Positions 22,791 through 34,690 of a DNA stretch of 64,000 nucleotides are shown here, piece by piece. Every line of letters begins with the position of its first letter. Position 1 is the stretch's first letter. Source of the DNA: Streptomyces actinomycinicus (GTDB lineage: Bacteria > Actinomycetota > Actinomycetes > Streptomycetales > Streptomycetaceae). Below the pieces are notes generated by a model that was given only the letters and a program-made list of their open reading frames with translations, made no database searches and was not told where the DNA came from. The position numbers were made by a program, and so were the translations under genes. The DNA lies in contig NZ_JAERRK010000015.1 in NCBI RefSeq assembly GCF_016741775.1, forward strand, positions 124,001-188,000, given 5' to 3'.

Positions 22791-23318
22791 GTGAATACCT
22801 TGACCCTTCTCCCGTTCATCGTGCTCATCGCGGCCATGTTCCTGATGACGCGCTCGGCCAAGAAGAAGCAGCAGCAGGCCGCCGACATGCGGAACCACAT
22901 GCAGCCCGGTTCCGGCGTCCGGACGATCGGGGGCATGTACGCCACGGTCAAGGAGGTCAACGAGGACACCGTCCTCCTCGACGCCGGACCGGGAGTCGAG
23001 CTGCTCTTCGCCAAGAACGCCATCGGCGCCGTCCTCACCGACGACGAGTACAACCGCATCGTCCACGGCATCGAGCACGACCTGAAGTCCGACGCCGCCG
23101 TCGTCCCGGACGACGCCTCCTCCCTCACCGAGACCGACGAGACCGACGGGCCTGCCGCCGCTGCCGCCGCCTCCGACGAGAAGATCGACCTCGGTAAGAA
23201 GGACGCCGCCGAGCGTGGCGCGGACGCGATCCAGGCCGCCGAGGACAAGGCCGACGCGGCCGAGGCCAAGGCGGAGGACGAGTCCAAGAAGACCGACGGC
23301 GACTCCGACACGAAGTAG
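22791..23318 (+). CDS. yajC: Preprotein translocase subunit YajC
   Basis: 175 residues. One N-terminal membrane helix (TLLPFIVLIAAMFLMTRS) is followed by the conserved basic KKKQQQAADM and GSGVRTIGGMYATVKEV. YajC joins SecD and SecF beside the SecYEG channel. The protein is longer than the E. coli one (about 110) through an acidic/lysine, alanine-rich low-complexity tail (residues about 105-175). GTG 22791 follows GAAGGAA at about 10 bp. secD starts 144 bp downstream. Confidence 0.92.
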   Translation: MNTLTLLPFIVLIAAMFLMTRSAKKKQQQAADMRNHMQPGSGVRTIGGMYATVKEVNEDTVLLDAGPGVELLFAKNAIGAVLTDDEYNRIVHGIEHDLKSDAAVVPDDASSLTETDETDGPAAAAAASDEKIDLGKKDAAERGADAIQAAEDKADAAEAKAEDESKKTDGDSDTK

Positions 23319-23462
23319 TCACGCCCCGGGACGCGCGGCGGCGGCGCCACAAGCCCCGCCCCGCGCACCCCGGGCGCGTCTGTTTCGCACGGGAGCCCGA
23401 CACCATGTCATGGCCGACCGCGCCGACCGGGCGCGGGGCGGCCCGAGAGGGAGTACGAGAAG

Positions 23463-25244
23463 GTGGCAGCACCTAAGAGGGGCCGTAGCGCGAGCGCCCA
23501 GAGCAAGCCAGGGCGCTCGCTGGCCCTCATCCTGATCGCCATCGTGGCGCTCACCGGGGGGATGTTCCTCTCCGGGCACAAGACTCCGCGTCTCGGCATC
23601 GACCTCGCCGGTGGCACGAGCATCACGCTCGAGGCGAAGGCCGACCAGGGGTCCGCGATCAACAAGGCCAACATGGACACCGCGGTCGACATCATGAACC
23701 GCCGTGTCAACGGTCTGGGTGTCTCCGAGGCGGAGGTGCAGACCCAGGGGACGAAGAACATCATCGTCAACATCCCCAAGGGCACCAACTCCAAGGAGGC
23801 CCAGGAGCAGGTCGGCACCACCGCCAAGCTGTACTTCCGGCCGGTCCTGGCCAAGGAGCCCAGCGTCCCGGCAGGGAAGAGCCCCTCGCCGAGCGCCTCC
23901 ACCGGCGGCAGCTCCGCGCCGACGCCGGGCACCAGCCCGTCCTCGAGCGCCTCGACCCCGCAGAAGGCCTCCGGCAGCGGGTCCCCGACCGCCACGGCGA
24001 CCTCCCAGGGCCGCTCCGTGAGCGACGCGCTGAAGGCCGACGCCACTCCCTCGCCGAGCGGCTCCGCCTCCGGCAGCGGCAAGCCGTCGGCCTCGCCCTC
24101 GGCCACCCCCGGCGGATCGGGCGGCGACTCCAAGCTGCAGGCCCAGTACGCCGCCCTGAACTGCACCAAGCCCGCCGACCGCGCCAACGCCGGCAAGAAC
24201 GCCAAGCCCGGCGAGCCCACCGTGGCCTGCGGCCAGAACGACGGCGCCTGGTACAAGTACCTGCTCGGCCCGGTCGCCGTGGACGGCACCGAGGTGAAGA
24301 AGGCCCAGGCCGTCTTCGACACCCAGGGCGCCGCCGGCTGGCAGGTGCAGATGAACTTCACCGGCACCGGTTCCAAGAAGTTCGCCGACGTCACCGGTGA
24401 GCTGGCCAAGAACCAGACCCCGCAGAACGAGTTCGCCATCGTCCTCGACGGCGACGTCGTCTCCAGCCCGTTCGTCCAGGGCGCCATCACCGGCGGCCAG
24501 GCGGAGATCTCCGGCAGCTTCAAGCAGGAGGAGGCCCAGAACCTCGCCAACATGCTGTCGTACGGTGCTCTGCCGCTCTCCTTCAAGGAGCAGTCCGTCA
24601 CCACCGTCACCGCCGCGCTCGGCGGTGAGCAGCTGCACGCCGGTCTGCTCGCCGGCGCCATCGGCCTGGCGCTGGTCGTGATCTACCTGGTGGTCTACTA
24701 CCGCGGCCTGTCGATCGTGGCCATGGCCTCGCTGCTCGTCTCCGCGATCCTCACCTACGTGATCATGGCCCTGCTCGGCCCGGCCATCAACTTCGCGCTG
24801 AACCTGCCGGCCGTCTGCGGTGCCATCGTCGCCATCGGTATCACCGCGGACTCGTTCATCGTGTACTTCGAACGCATCCGGGACGAGATCCGCGAGGGCC
24901 GCTCGCTGCGCCCCGCCGTGGAGCGGGCCTGGCCGCGCGCCCGGCGCACCATCCTGGTCTCCGACTTCGTGTCGTTCCTCGCCGCCGCCGTGCTGTTCAT
25001 CGTCACCGTCGGCAAGGTGCAGGGCTTCGCGTTCACGCTCGGCCTGACCACCGTACTCGACGTGGTCGTCGTCTTCTTCTTCACCAAGCCGCTGATGACG
25101 GTCCTCGCGCGCCGCAAGTTCTTCGCGAACGGTCACAAGTGGTCCGGCCTCGACCCGAAGAGCCTGGGTGCCAAGCCGCCGCTGCGCCGTACCCGCCGTC
25201 CCGCCGGTCCCGCCGCCGGCCCCGTCGACCCGAAGGAGGCGTGA
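23463..25244 (+). CDS. secD: Protein translocase subunit SecD
   Basis: 593 residues. A first membrane helix (19-37), the conserved GIDLAGGTSI, the periplasmic-type P1 domain, and the C-terminal five-helix RND-like block starting near LLAGAIGLALVVIYLVVYYRG, with GITADSFIVYFERIRDE. SecDF uses the proton gradient to pull exported proteins across the membrane. An odd feature is a Ser/Pro/Gly-rich linker of about 90 residues (132-221, bases 23856-24125) inside the extracellular part. GTG 23463 has GAGAAG nearby. secF starts 3 bp after the stop. Confidence 0.94.
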   Translation: MAAPKRGRSASAQSKPGRSLALILIAIVALTGGMFLSGHKTPRLGIDLAGGTSITLEAKADQGSAINKANMDTAVDIMNRRVNGLGVSEAEVQTQGTKNIIVNIPKGTNSKEAQEQVGTTAKLYFRPVLAKEPSVPAGKSPSPSASTGGSSAPTPGTSPSSSASTPQKASGSGSPTATATSQGRSVSDALKADATPSPSGSASGSGKPSASPSATPGGSGGDSKLQAQYAALNCTKPADRANAGKNAKPGEPTVACGQNDGAWYKYLLGPVAVDGTEVKKAQAVFDTQGAAGWQVQMNFTGTGSKKFADVTGELAKNQTPQNEFAIVLDGDVVSSPFVQGAITGGQAEISGSFKQEEAQNLANMLSYGALPLSFKEQSVTTVTAALGGEQLHAGLLAGAIGLALVVIYLVVYYRGLSIVAMASLLVSAILTYVIMALLGPAINFALNLPAVCGAIVAIGITADSFIVYFERIRDEIREGRSLRPAVERAWPRARRTILVSDFVSFLAAAVLFIVTVGKVQGFAFTLGLTTVLDVVVVFFFTKPLMTVLARRKFFANGHKWSGLDPKSLGAKPPLRRTRRPAGPAAGPVDPKEA

Positions 25245-25247
25245 GCG

Positions 25248-26357
25248 ATGTCGAAACTCGGCAACCTCGGCGCCCGGCTGCACCGCGGCGAGATCAGCTA
25301 CGACTTCGTCGGCAAGCGCAAGATCTGGTACGGCATCTCGATCCTGATCACCATCACGGCCGTCCTCGGCCTGGCGGTGCGCGGCCTGAACATGGGCATC
25401 GAGTTCCAGGGCGGCGCGGTCTTCACCACGCCGACCCACATGAGCACCTCGGTGGCCAAGGCGGAGGAGTACGCCAACGACGCCTCCGGTCACCAGTCGG
25501 TCGTGCAGAAGCTGGGCAACGGCAGCCTGCGCATCCAGATCGCGGGCATCGACACCGGCGAGTCCGACAGGATCAAGCAGGACCTGGCCAAGGACCTGAA
25601 CCTCGACCCCGAGAAGCTCGCGGCCGACCTGGTGGGCCCGAGCTGGGGCGAGCAGATCGCCAGCAAGGCCTGGGAGGGCCTGGCGATCTTCATGGTCCTC
25701 GTCGTGATCTACCTGGCGATCGCCTTCGAGTGGCGCATGGCCATCGCGGCGCTGGTCGCGCTGATCCACGACATCACCATCACGACCGGCATCTACGCCC
25801 TGGTCGGCTTCGAGGTCACGCCCGGCACGGTCATCGGTCTGCTGACCATCCTCGGTTACTCGCTCTACGACACGGTCGTCGTCTTCGACAGCCTCAAGGA
25901 GCAGACGAAGGACATCACCAAGCAGACCCGGTTCACCTACGGTGAGATCGCCAACCGGTCGATCAACGGCACGCTGGTCCGTTCCATCAACACCACGGTC
26001 GTCGCCCTGCTGCCGGTCGCCGGTCTGCTCTTCATCGGCGGCGGCTTCCTCGGCGCGGGCACGCTGAACGACATCTCGCTGTCGCTGTTCGTCGGTCTGG
26101 CGGCCGGTGCCTACTCGTCGATCTTCATCGCCACGCCGCTCGTCGCGGACCTCAAGGAGCGCGAGCCGGCGATGAAGGCCCTCACCAAGCGGGTCATGGC
26201 CAAGCGCGCCCAGGCCGGCGCCGGCGAGAGCCTCGTGGAGGACCACGCCACCGCCGGTGACGACGCCGACGACGCCGCCCCCGCCGTGGTGGGCCCGCGC
26301 AACCAGCCCGCGTCCCGCGGCCGAGGCCGCGGCCGGACCCCCGGGAAGCGCCGATGA
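25248..26357 (+). CDS. secF: Protein translocase subunit SecF
   Basis: 369 residues, six membrane helices. It starts with FVGKRKIWYGISILITITAV, then the SecF-type GIEFQGGAVF, and the helix block with IHDITITTGIYALVG and GYSLYDTVVVFDSLKE. It pairs with SecD. The C-terminus is a hydrophilic tail rich in A, D and finally R/G (GRGRGRTPGKRR). The stop overlaps the apt start (ATGA), an unusual coupling of export and purine salvage genes that is also seen in mycobacteria. Confidence 0.94.
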   Translation: MSKLGNLGARLHRGEISYDFVGKRKIWYGISILITITAVLGLAVRGLNMGIEFQGGAVFTTPTHMSTSVAKAEEYANDASGHQSVVQKLGNGSLRIQIAGIDTGESDRIKQDLAKDLNLDPEKLAADLVGPSWGEQIASKAWEGLAIFMVLVVIYLAIAFEWRMAIAALVALIHDITITTGIYALVGFEVTPGTVIGLLTILGYSLYDTVVVFDSLKEQTKDITKQTRFTYGEIANRSINGTLVRSINTTVVALLPVAGLLFIGGGFLGAGTLNDISLSLFVGLAAGAYSSIFIATPLVADLKEREPAMKALTKRVMAKRAQAGAGESLVEDHATAGDDADDAAPAVVGPRNQPASRGRGRGRTPGKRR

Positions 26358-26902
26358 CCGAGCTGACAGGCGTCTCGCAGCTCCTCCTCAGCCGCATCCG
26401 CGATGTCGCCGACTACCCGGAGCCCGGGGTGATGTTCAAGGACATCACCCCGCTCCTGGCCGACCCGGCGGCCTTCTCCGCGCTCACCGACGCCCTCGCC
26501 GAGACCGCCGCCCGTACCGGCGCGACCAAGGTCGTCGGACTGGAGGCCCGGGGCTTCATCCTCGGCGCCCCGGTCGCCGTCCGTGCGGGCCTGGGCTTCA
26601 TCCCGGTCCGCAAGGCGGGCAAGCTGCCCGGAGCCACCCTGCGGCAGGCGTACGAGCTGGAGTACGGCTCGGCCGAGATCGAGGTCCACGCCGAGGACCT
26701 GGCCGCGGGCGACCGCGTCCTGATCGTGGACGACGTCCTGGCCACCGGCGGCACCGCCGAGGCCGCGATCCACCTCATCCAGCGCGCGGGCGCCGAGGTC
26801 TGTGGCCTCGCGGTCCTCATGGAGCTGGGTTTCCTGGGCGGCCGCGCCCGTCTGGAACCGGCGCTCGCCGGGGCCCCGCTGGAGGCCCTCCTCCCGGTCT
26901 GA
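26354..26902 (+). CDS. apt: Adenine phosphoribosyltransferase
   Basis: 182 residues. The phosphoribosyl-pyrophosphate motif is VLIVDDVLATGGTA, preceded by GLEARGFILGAPVA and followed by GLAVLMELGFLGGR. It makes AMP from adenine and PRPP in the cytoplasm (purine salvage). ATG 26354 overlaps the secF stop. relA follows after 410 bp; the order secF-apt-relA is conserved in actinobacteria, but a hairpin separates apt from relA here. Confidence 0.93.
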   Translation: MTELTGVSQLLLSRIRDVADYPEPGVMFKDITPLLADPAAFSALTDALAETAARTGATKVVGLEARGFILGAPVAVRAGLGFIPVRKAGKLPGATLRQAYELEYGSAEIEVHAEDLAAGDRVLIVDDVLATGGTAEAAIHLIQRAGAEVCGLAVLMELGFLGGRARLEPALAGAPLEALLPV

Positions 26903-26920
26903 GACCCCTGCCCCGCACGA

Positions 26921-26959
26921 CGAACGGCCGCCCCGGCACCCGACCGGCGCGGCCGTTCG
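26921..26959 (+). terminator. Terminator after apt
   Basis: CGAACGGCCGC (26921-26931) pairs with GCGGCCGTTCG (26949-26959), 19 bp past the apt stop. Confidence 0.7.
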
Positions 26960-27312
26960 CCGTACCGGCGTGGCCGCCGCCGCACCGCGGTGATGCCGGG
27001 GCCGCCGTGCCCGCCGCTCGGCGGCCCCGGCGGCCCCGGCATCCCCGGACTGGCCTCCGAACGGGGCCGGGGGACGGGTGCCGGGGCACGGCAGGACCGG
27101 GGCGTCGTGCCCGCCGTACCGGGGCCCCGGGCGGGTGCCGGGACACCCGTGGGACGTCCCGCGGACACCTCCTGGAATCCTGCGGGAACCCCGTGCGTTT
27201 CACGGGTAGACGGTCCTCACAGCCGCCTGCAGGCGATGACGAGGCGCAGGATCGCTACCATGGGGTCTCCGGAGCCTGACCGGGGGACCCGGATCGCGCA
27301 CGAGGAGTCCTC
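26960..27312. other. Intergenic region and likely promoter upstream of relA
   Basis: 353 bp with no gene: a very GC-rich, low-complexity stretch (GGCCCCGG-type words) to about 27150, then a more mixed segment. TACCAT (27256-27261) could be the -10 of a relA promoter, and GAGGAG (27302-27307) is the ribosome site for the TTG start. Confidence 0.45.
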
Positions 27313-29850
<2,538 letters not shown>

Positions 29851-29861
29851 CAGGCACGGAG

Positions 29862-29891
29862 AAGGGCCCCGTACGCGCGTACGGGGCCCTT
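29862..29891. terminator. Bidirectional terminator between relA and the DUF349 gene
   Basis: A perfect 30-bp palindrome (AAGGGCCCCGTACGC and its reverse complement) centred at 29876/29877, followed on the plus strand by TCCC; it serves both convergent genes. Confidence 0.8.
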
Positions 29892-29912
29892 TCCCATGCA
29901 GCGAGGGGGGGA

Positions 29913-31142
29913 TTAGCCGCCGAACTCCTGCAGGCCCTTCAGGGCCTGCTCCAGGAGCGCCTCGCGGCCCTCCAGCTCACGCTCCAGCTTGTCGGCCTTG
30001 GCGCTGTTGCCCTGGCCGCGCGCCTGCTCGATCTGACCCTTCAGCTTGTCCACGGCGGCCTGCAGCTGACCGGTCAGCCCCTCGGCACGCGCGCGTGCCT
30101 CCGGGTTCGTCCGGCGCCACTCGGCCTCCTCGGCCTCCTGCAGGGCCCGCTCGACGGTGTGCATCCGGCCCTCGACCTTCGGCCGGGCGTCCCGCGGGAC
30201 GTGACCGATGGCCTCCCAGCGCTCGTTGATCGAGCGGAAGGCGGCCCGCGCGGCCTTCAGGTCCTCGATCGGCAGGAGCTTCTCGGCCTCCTCGGCCAGC
30301 TCCTCCTTGAGCTTGAGGTTCTCGGACTGCTCGGCGTCCCGCTCGGCGAAGACCGAGCTGCGGGCGGCGAAGAACACGTCCTGGGCGCCGCGGAAGCGGT
30401 TCCACAGGTCGTCCTCGTGCTCGCGCTGGGCACGGCCCGCGGCCTTCCACTCCGACATCAGCTCGCGGTAACGAGCCGCCGTCGGACCCCAGTCCGTCGA
30501 ACCCGACAGCCCCTCGGCCTCGGCGACCAGCCGCTCCTTGGTCCGGCGGGCCTCCTCGCGCTGCGCGTCCAGCTGCGCGAAGTGCGCCTTGCGGCGCTTG
30601 GAGAACGCCGACCGGGCGTGCGAGAAGCGGTGCCACAACTCGTCGTCGGACTTGCGGTCCAGACGCGGCAGACCCTTCCAGGTGTCCACCAGGGCCCGCA
30701 GCCGCTCACCCGCCGCCCGCCACTGGTCCGACTGCGCCAGCTGTTCCGCCTCGGTGACCAGGTCCTCCTTGGCCTTGCGGGCCTCGTCGGACTGCTTCGC
30801 CCGCTGCGCCTTACGCTCCTCGCGGCGCGCCTCGACGGTCTCCACGAGCTTGTCCAGCCGCCCCCGCAGCGCGTCCAGGTCACCGACCGCGTGGTGCGCG
30901 TCCACCTGCTCGCGCAGGTGGTCGATCGCGGTCTGGGCGTCCTTCGCCGAAAGGTCGGTGGTCTTGACTCGCTTCTCGAGGAGGCCGATCTCGACAACCA
31001 GGCCCTCGTACTTGCGCTCGAAGTAGGCAAGCGCCTCCTCGGGGGAGCCGGCCGCCCAGGAACCGACGACCTGCTCGCCGTCGGCCGTACGCACGTACAC
31101 GGTCCCCGTCTCGTCGACGCGGCCCCACGGGTCGCTGCTCAC
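29913..31142 (-). CDS. DUF349-domain coiled-coil protein
   Basis: 409 residues, nearly all charged helix. Three to four DUF349 units are visible as repeats of W-x-x-A-x-x-L-R-x-L-x-x-x-W-K followed by D-D-x-L-W-x-R-F (for example DDELWHRFSHAR and EDDLWNRFRGAQ, then INERWEAIGHVPRDARPKVE). An N-terminal segment (MSSDPWGRVDETGTVYVRTADGEQ) and coiled coils frame them. No enzyme motif and no membrane helix; function unknown, cytoplasmic. GTG 31142 follows GGAGGAG. The gene is convergent with relA. Confidence 0.85.
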   Translation of the reverse strand: MSSDPWGRVDETGTVYVRTADGEQVVGSWAAGSPEEALAYFERKYEGLVVEIGLLEKRVKTTDLSAKDAQTAIDHLREQVDAHHAVGDLDALRGRLDKLVETVEARREERKAQRAKQSDEARKAKEDLVTEAEQLAQSDQWRAAGERLRALVDTWKGLPRLDRKSDDELWHRFSHARSAFSKRRKAHFAQLDAQREEARRTKERLVAEAEGLSGSTDWGPTAARYRELMSEWKAAGRAQREHEDDLWNRFRGAQDVFFAARSSVFAERDAEQSENLKLKEELAEEAEKLLPIEDLKAARAAFRSINERWEAIGHVPRDARPKVEGRMHTVERALQEAEEAEWRRTNPEARARAEGLTGQLQAAVDKLKGQIEQARGQGNSAKADKLERELEGREALLEQALKGLQEFGG

Positions 31143-31158
31143 AGCGCCTCCTCCACAT

Positions 31159-31192
31159 GATGCCTGCGGGGGCCTCAGCGCCCCCGGGCATC
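31159..31192 (-). terminator. Terminator of the cyclophilin gene
   Basis: GATGCC-TG-CGGGGG and CCCCCG-GGCATC form a stem around a short loop in the 154-bp gap below the cyclophilin stop. Confidence 0.65.
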
Positions 31193-31296
31193 GTCCACAG
31201 TTTCGTCACGGCCAACATAGGCGACCAGCGGGTTGCCTGTCCGCATCCAGCGCGACCGAAATTCCGCAGTTGGCCGTTATCGGGATTCCGGCGCCG

Positions 31297-32118
31297 TCAG
31301 GACTTGGTGACGGTCGCCTTGTTGATCACGACGGTCGCGTTGGGAGCGGTGTTGCCCGAGGTCGGGTCGGCCGGCTGGGCGCCGGCGTCGGCGATCTTCT
31401 TCAGCACCTTCATGCCCGCCGCGTCGATCGTGCCGAACGGGGTGTACTGGGGCGGCAACGGGCTGTCCTTGTACACGAGGAAGAACTGGCTGCCGCCCGT
31501 GTGCTTCTGTCCGGTGTTGGCCATCGCCACGGTGCCCGCCGGGTACGTGTTGCCCTTGAGGCTCTTGTCCTTCAGGTTCTCGTCCGGGAGCGTGTAGCCG
31601 GGGCCGCCCATGCCGGTGCCCTGCGGGTCGCCGCACTGCAGCACGAAGATGTTCTCGGGCGTGAGCCGGTGGCACTTGGTGTGGTCGAGGTAGCCCTTGT
31701 CCGTGAGGAAGGCGAACGAGTTCACCGTGTGCGGGGCCTCGGCCGTCTTCAGGGCGATGCCGATGTCACCGCACGTCGTGGCGAGCTTCATCGTGTACTT
31801 CGCCGACGTGTCGATCGTCATCGCCGGCTCCTTCTTCCAGCTGAGCTTCTTCACCGAGCCCGCCGCCGGCTTGGCGCACGGATCGGGGGCCTTGCTGGGG
31901 CTGGGCGAGGTCTCGGCGCCGGCGTTCGCCTTCTTGCCGTCGTCCTTCAGGACCCCGGTCGTGTACAGCGCGACACTGCCGATCACGACCACGCCCAGGA
32001 CCGACGCGATCACGGAGTTGCGCAGACGGGCCTTGCGCCGCGCCTGGGTGCGCCGCTGCTGCTGCCGCAAGAACTTCTCCCGGGCGAGCTGACGCTTCCG
32101 CTGTTCCTGGCTGACCAC
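31297..32118 (-). CDS. Membrane-anchored cyclophilin-type peptidyl-prolyl isomerase
   Basis: 273 residues. A basic N-terminal cytoplasmic part (residues 1-33, rich in R, Q, K), one membrane helix (about 35-53), a Ser/Pro linker, then a cyclophilin domain: HTVNSFAFLTDKGY, KCHRLTPENIFVLQCGD (the catalytic R after H), GGPGYTLPDE, VAMANTG and GSQFFLVY. The enzyme part faces outward and should help fold exported proteins. Two cysteines (KLATTCGD and KCHRL) lie outside and might bond. GTG 32118 has GGAGAG upstream. Divergent from the MBL gene. Confidence 0.88.
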   Translation of the reverse strand: MVSQEQRKRQLAREKFLRQQQRRTQARRKARLRNSVIASVLGVVVIGSVALYTTGVLKDDGKKANAGAETSPSPSKAPDPCAKPAAGSVKKLSWKKEPAMTIDTSAKYTMKLATTCGDIGIALKTAEAPHTVNSFAFLTDKGYLDHTKCHRLTPENIFVLQCGDPQGTGMGGPGYTLPDENLKDKSLKGNTYPAGTVAMANTGQKHTGGSQFFLVYKDSPLPPQYTPFGTIDAAGMKVLKKIADAGAQPADPTSGNTAPNATVVINKATVTKS

Positions 32119-32288
32119 CGGGTTCTCTCCTCATGAGTGTCGTGTGTCGACCGGTACGCGTGCGTCCTGTGTGAGCCGATCGCAGCGTGTAGCCCCGTAC
32201 CGTATATGGGTTCGCTGAGTGAACGGCAGCGCCGGTAGTCTCTGAGTGCAGCTGAAGCCGCTTGTAACCGACACAACGAAGGACGATC

Positions 32289-32996
32289 GTGCTCATTGCC
32301 GGGTTCCCCGCCGGGGCCTGGGGGACGAACTGTTATCTCGTCGCCCCCGCCGCCGGTGAGGAGTGCGTGATCATCGACCCGGGCCACCAGGCCGCCGAGG
32401 GCGTCGAGGAAGCACTGAAGAAGCATCGGCTCAAGCCCGTCGCCGTCGTCCTCAGCCACGGCCACATCGACCACGTGGCCTCGGTCGTCCCCGTCTGCGG
32501 GGCGCACGACGTGCCGGCCTGGATCCACCCCGAGGACCGGTACATGATGAGCGACCCCGAGAAGGCGCTCGGCCGCTCCATCGGCATGCCGTTGATGGGC
32601 GAGCTGACCGTGGGGGAGCCGGACGACGTCAAGGAGCTGACGGACGGCAGCACCCTCGAACTGGCGGGCCTGGAGTTCTCCGTCGCGCATGCGCCGGGCC
32701 ATACCAGGGGGTCGGTGACCTTCCGGATGCCCGAGACCACCGACATCCCGTCGGTGTTCTTCTCCGGGGATCTGCTGTTCGCCGGCTCCATCGGACGCAC
32801 CGACCTGCCGGGCGGATCCATGGAGGACATGCTCGAGTCGCTGGCCCGCGTGTGCCTGCCGCTCGACGACTCCACCGTGGTGCTGTCCGGTCACGGCCCC
32901 CAGACGACCATCGGCCAGGAGCGCGCCACCAACCCCTACCTGCGGCAGGTGGCGGCCGGCCAGGGAGCGTCCCAGGCTCCCCGACGAGGAATGTGA
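32289..32996 (+). CDS. Metallo-beta-lactamase-fold hydrolase (glyoxalase II-like)
   Basis: 235 residues. The metal motif is SHGHIDH (H57, H59, D61, H62), with H in HAPGHTRGS, D in FSGDLLF and the last H in LSGHGPQT, so all seven ligands of the two-metal site are present. Family members split thioesters such as S-lactoylglutathione; actinobacteria lack glutathione, so the real substrate is open. The gene order with hisS (11 bp downstream) matches mycobacteria (Rv2581c-hisS). GTG 32289; upstream GAAGGA. Confidence 0.85.
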   Translation: MLIAGFPAGAWGTNCYLVAPAAGEECVIIDPGHQAAEGVEEALKKHRLKPVAVVLSHGHIDHVASVVPVCGAHDVPAWIHPEDRYMMSDPEKALGRSIGMPLMGELTVGEPDDVKELTDGSTLELAGLEFSVAHAPGHTRGSVTFRMPETTDIPSVFFSGDLLFAGSIGRTDLPGGSMEDMLESLARVCLPLDDSTVVLSGHGPQTTIGQERATNPYLRQVAAGQGASQAPRRGM

Positions 32997-33007
32997 CGAG
33001 AATTTCC

Positions 33008-34270
33008 GTGAGCACTTTCAAGGCCCCCAAGGGCACGTACGACCTGCTCCCGCCGGACAGCGCCAAGTTCCTCGCCGTCCGCGAGGCGATCGCCGCGCCG
33101 CTGCGCACTTCGGGCTACGGCTACATCGAGACGCCCGGCTTCGAGAACGTCGAGCTGTTCGCACGCGGTGTCGGCGAGTCCACCGACATCGTGACCAAGG
33201 AGATGTACGTCTTCGAGACCAAGGGCGGCGACCGGCTCGCCCTGCGCCCGGAGACCACGGCCCCCGTCCTGCGGGCGGTGCTGGAGGCCAACCTCCACAA
33301 GACCGGCAACCTGCCGGTGAAGGTCTGGTACTCGGGCTCCCAGTACCGCTACGAGCGCCCCCAGAAGGGCCGGTACAGGCACTTCTCCCAGGTCGGTGCG
33401 GAGGCGATCGGCGCCGAGGACCCGGCGCTGGACGCCGAGCTGATCATCCTGGCCGACCAGGCGTACCGCTCGCTGGGCCTCAGCAACTTCCGCATCCTGC
33501 TGAACAGCCTGGGCGACAAGGAGTGCCGGCCGGTGTACCGGGCCGCGCTGCAGGACTTCCTGCGCGTCCTTGACCTGGACGAGGACACCCGCCGCCGGGT
33601 CGACATCAACCCGCTCCGGGTCCTCGACGACAAGCGCGAGTCGGTCCAGAAGCAGCTGACGGGCGCGCCCCTCCTGCGGGACTACCTGTGCGACGCGTGC
33701 AAGGCGTACCACGAGGAGGTCCGCGAGCTGCTGACCGCGGCCGGCGTCTCCTTCGAGGACGACCCGAAGCTGGTGCGCGGCCTGGACTACTACACCCGCA
33801 CCACCTTCGAGTTCGTGCACGACGGCCTGGGCTCCCAGTCCGCGGTGGGCGGCGGCGGCCGCTACGACGGCCTGTCCGAGATGATCGGCGGCCCCGCGCT
33901 GCCGTCCGTCGGCTGGGCGCTCGGCGTCGACCGCACGGTCCTCGCGCTGGAGGCGGAGGGCGTGGAACTGGACATCCCGTCGTCCACCAGCGTCTTCGCG
34001 GTGCCGCTCGGCGAGGAGGCCCGCCGGGTGCTGTTCGCGAAGGTCACCGAGCTGCGCAAGGTCGGCATCGCGACGGACTTCTCCTACGGGGGCAAGGGCC
34101 TGAAGGGCGCCATGAAGAACGCCAACCGCTCCGGCGCCCGCTACACGATCGTCGCCGGCGAACGCGATCTCGCCGAGGGCGTCGTCCAGCTCAAGGACAT
34201 GGAGTCCGGAGAGCAGACGGCGATCGGCGTGCACGAGATCGTGGCGGAACTGGAGTCACGGCTCGGCTGA
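33008..34270 (+). CDS. hisS: Histidyl-tRNA synthetase
   Basis: 420 residues, class II. FKAPKGTYDLLPPD opens the protein; motif 2 is in RYERPQKGRYRHFSQVGAEA, the histidine-specific blocks are GLDYYTRTTFEF and GGGGRYDGL, and the C-terminal anticodon domain ends at about 420. It charges tRNA-His. GTG 33008 lies 11 bp after the MBL stop with a weak ribosome site, suggesting coupling. A perfect hairpin follows. Confidence 0.95.
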   Translation: MSTFKAPKGTYDLLPPDSAKFLAVREAIAAPLRTSGYGYIETPGFENVELFARGVGESTDIVTKEMYVFETKGGDRLALRPETTAPVLRAVLEANLHKTGNLPVKVWYSGSQYRYERPQKGRYRHFSQVGAEAIGAEDPALDAELIILADQAYRSLGLSNFRILLNSLGDKECRPVYRAALQDFLRVLDLDEDTRRRVDINPLRVLDDKRESVQKQLTGAPLLRDYLCDACKAYHEEVRELLTAAGVSFEDDPKLVRGLDYYTRTTFEFVHDGLGSQSAVGGGGRYDGLSEMIGGPALPSVGWALGVDRTVLALEAEGVELDIPSSTSVFAVPLGEEARRVLFAKVTELRKVGIATDFSYGGKGLKGAMKNANRSGARYTIVAGERDLAEGVVQLKDMESGEQTAIGVHEIVAELESRLG

Positions 34271-34285
34271 GCAGCCAGGCCACAC

Positions 34286-34317
34286 CGAAGGGCGCCGGGA
34301 CGACCCGGCGCCCTTCG
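34286..34317 (+). terminator. Terminator after hisS
   Basis: CGAAGGGCGCCGGG (34286-34299) and CCCGGCGCCCTTCG (34304-34317) match fully around ACGA. Confidence 0.85.
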
Positions 34318-34690
34318 CGCTGCCCGGCCGGCGGGGCTCTGCGCCGCCGGGCGGGACGGCACGCCGTCCCGGGACCGTCAACCGCGCGTGCGCCGGTTCG
34401 TCCCACCGGACGACCCCCGCACGGGACCACCACGCGGGGCCGCCGGTCGCCGGATCCGTGCCCGGCTCCGAGACCCCGCCCACGCCCCGGGGCCGGTTGT
34501 CCTGGCAGATCTCCGCCGCCGTGCTCCTGCCCGTGCCGTCGGGCCGTGCCCCGGGCAGCGGCCGGAACCGAACGGTCCGTCCCCACCGCCCGTATTCCCT
34601 TACGCCCATCGAACGGTGGACACACAAGGCTGTACGGCACAATGGCCCTGCCCGAAGATGGTCCGCCTCTCAAGTGACGGAATCGGCGTG
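34318..34690. other. Intergenic region before the VKOR gene
   Basis: 373 bp without a supported gene. It is GC-rich and featureless to about 34580, then slightly less GC-rich with TGGACA (34617-34622) near a possible start of transcription. Reading frames here extend from the VKOR gene or run opposite hisS and show no family. Confidence 0.4.

Noticed and set aside
23319..26246. Leftward 975-codon open frame opposite secD/secF
   Set aside because: Antisense image of secDF with repetitive acidic/arginine composition and no family resemblance.
27001..27180. Short gene between apt and relA
   Set aside because: Frames give only Gly/Pro/Arg low-complexity peptides and lack ribosome sites.
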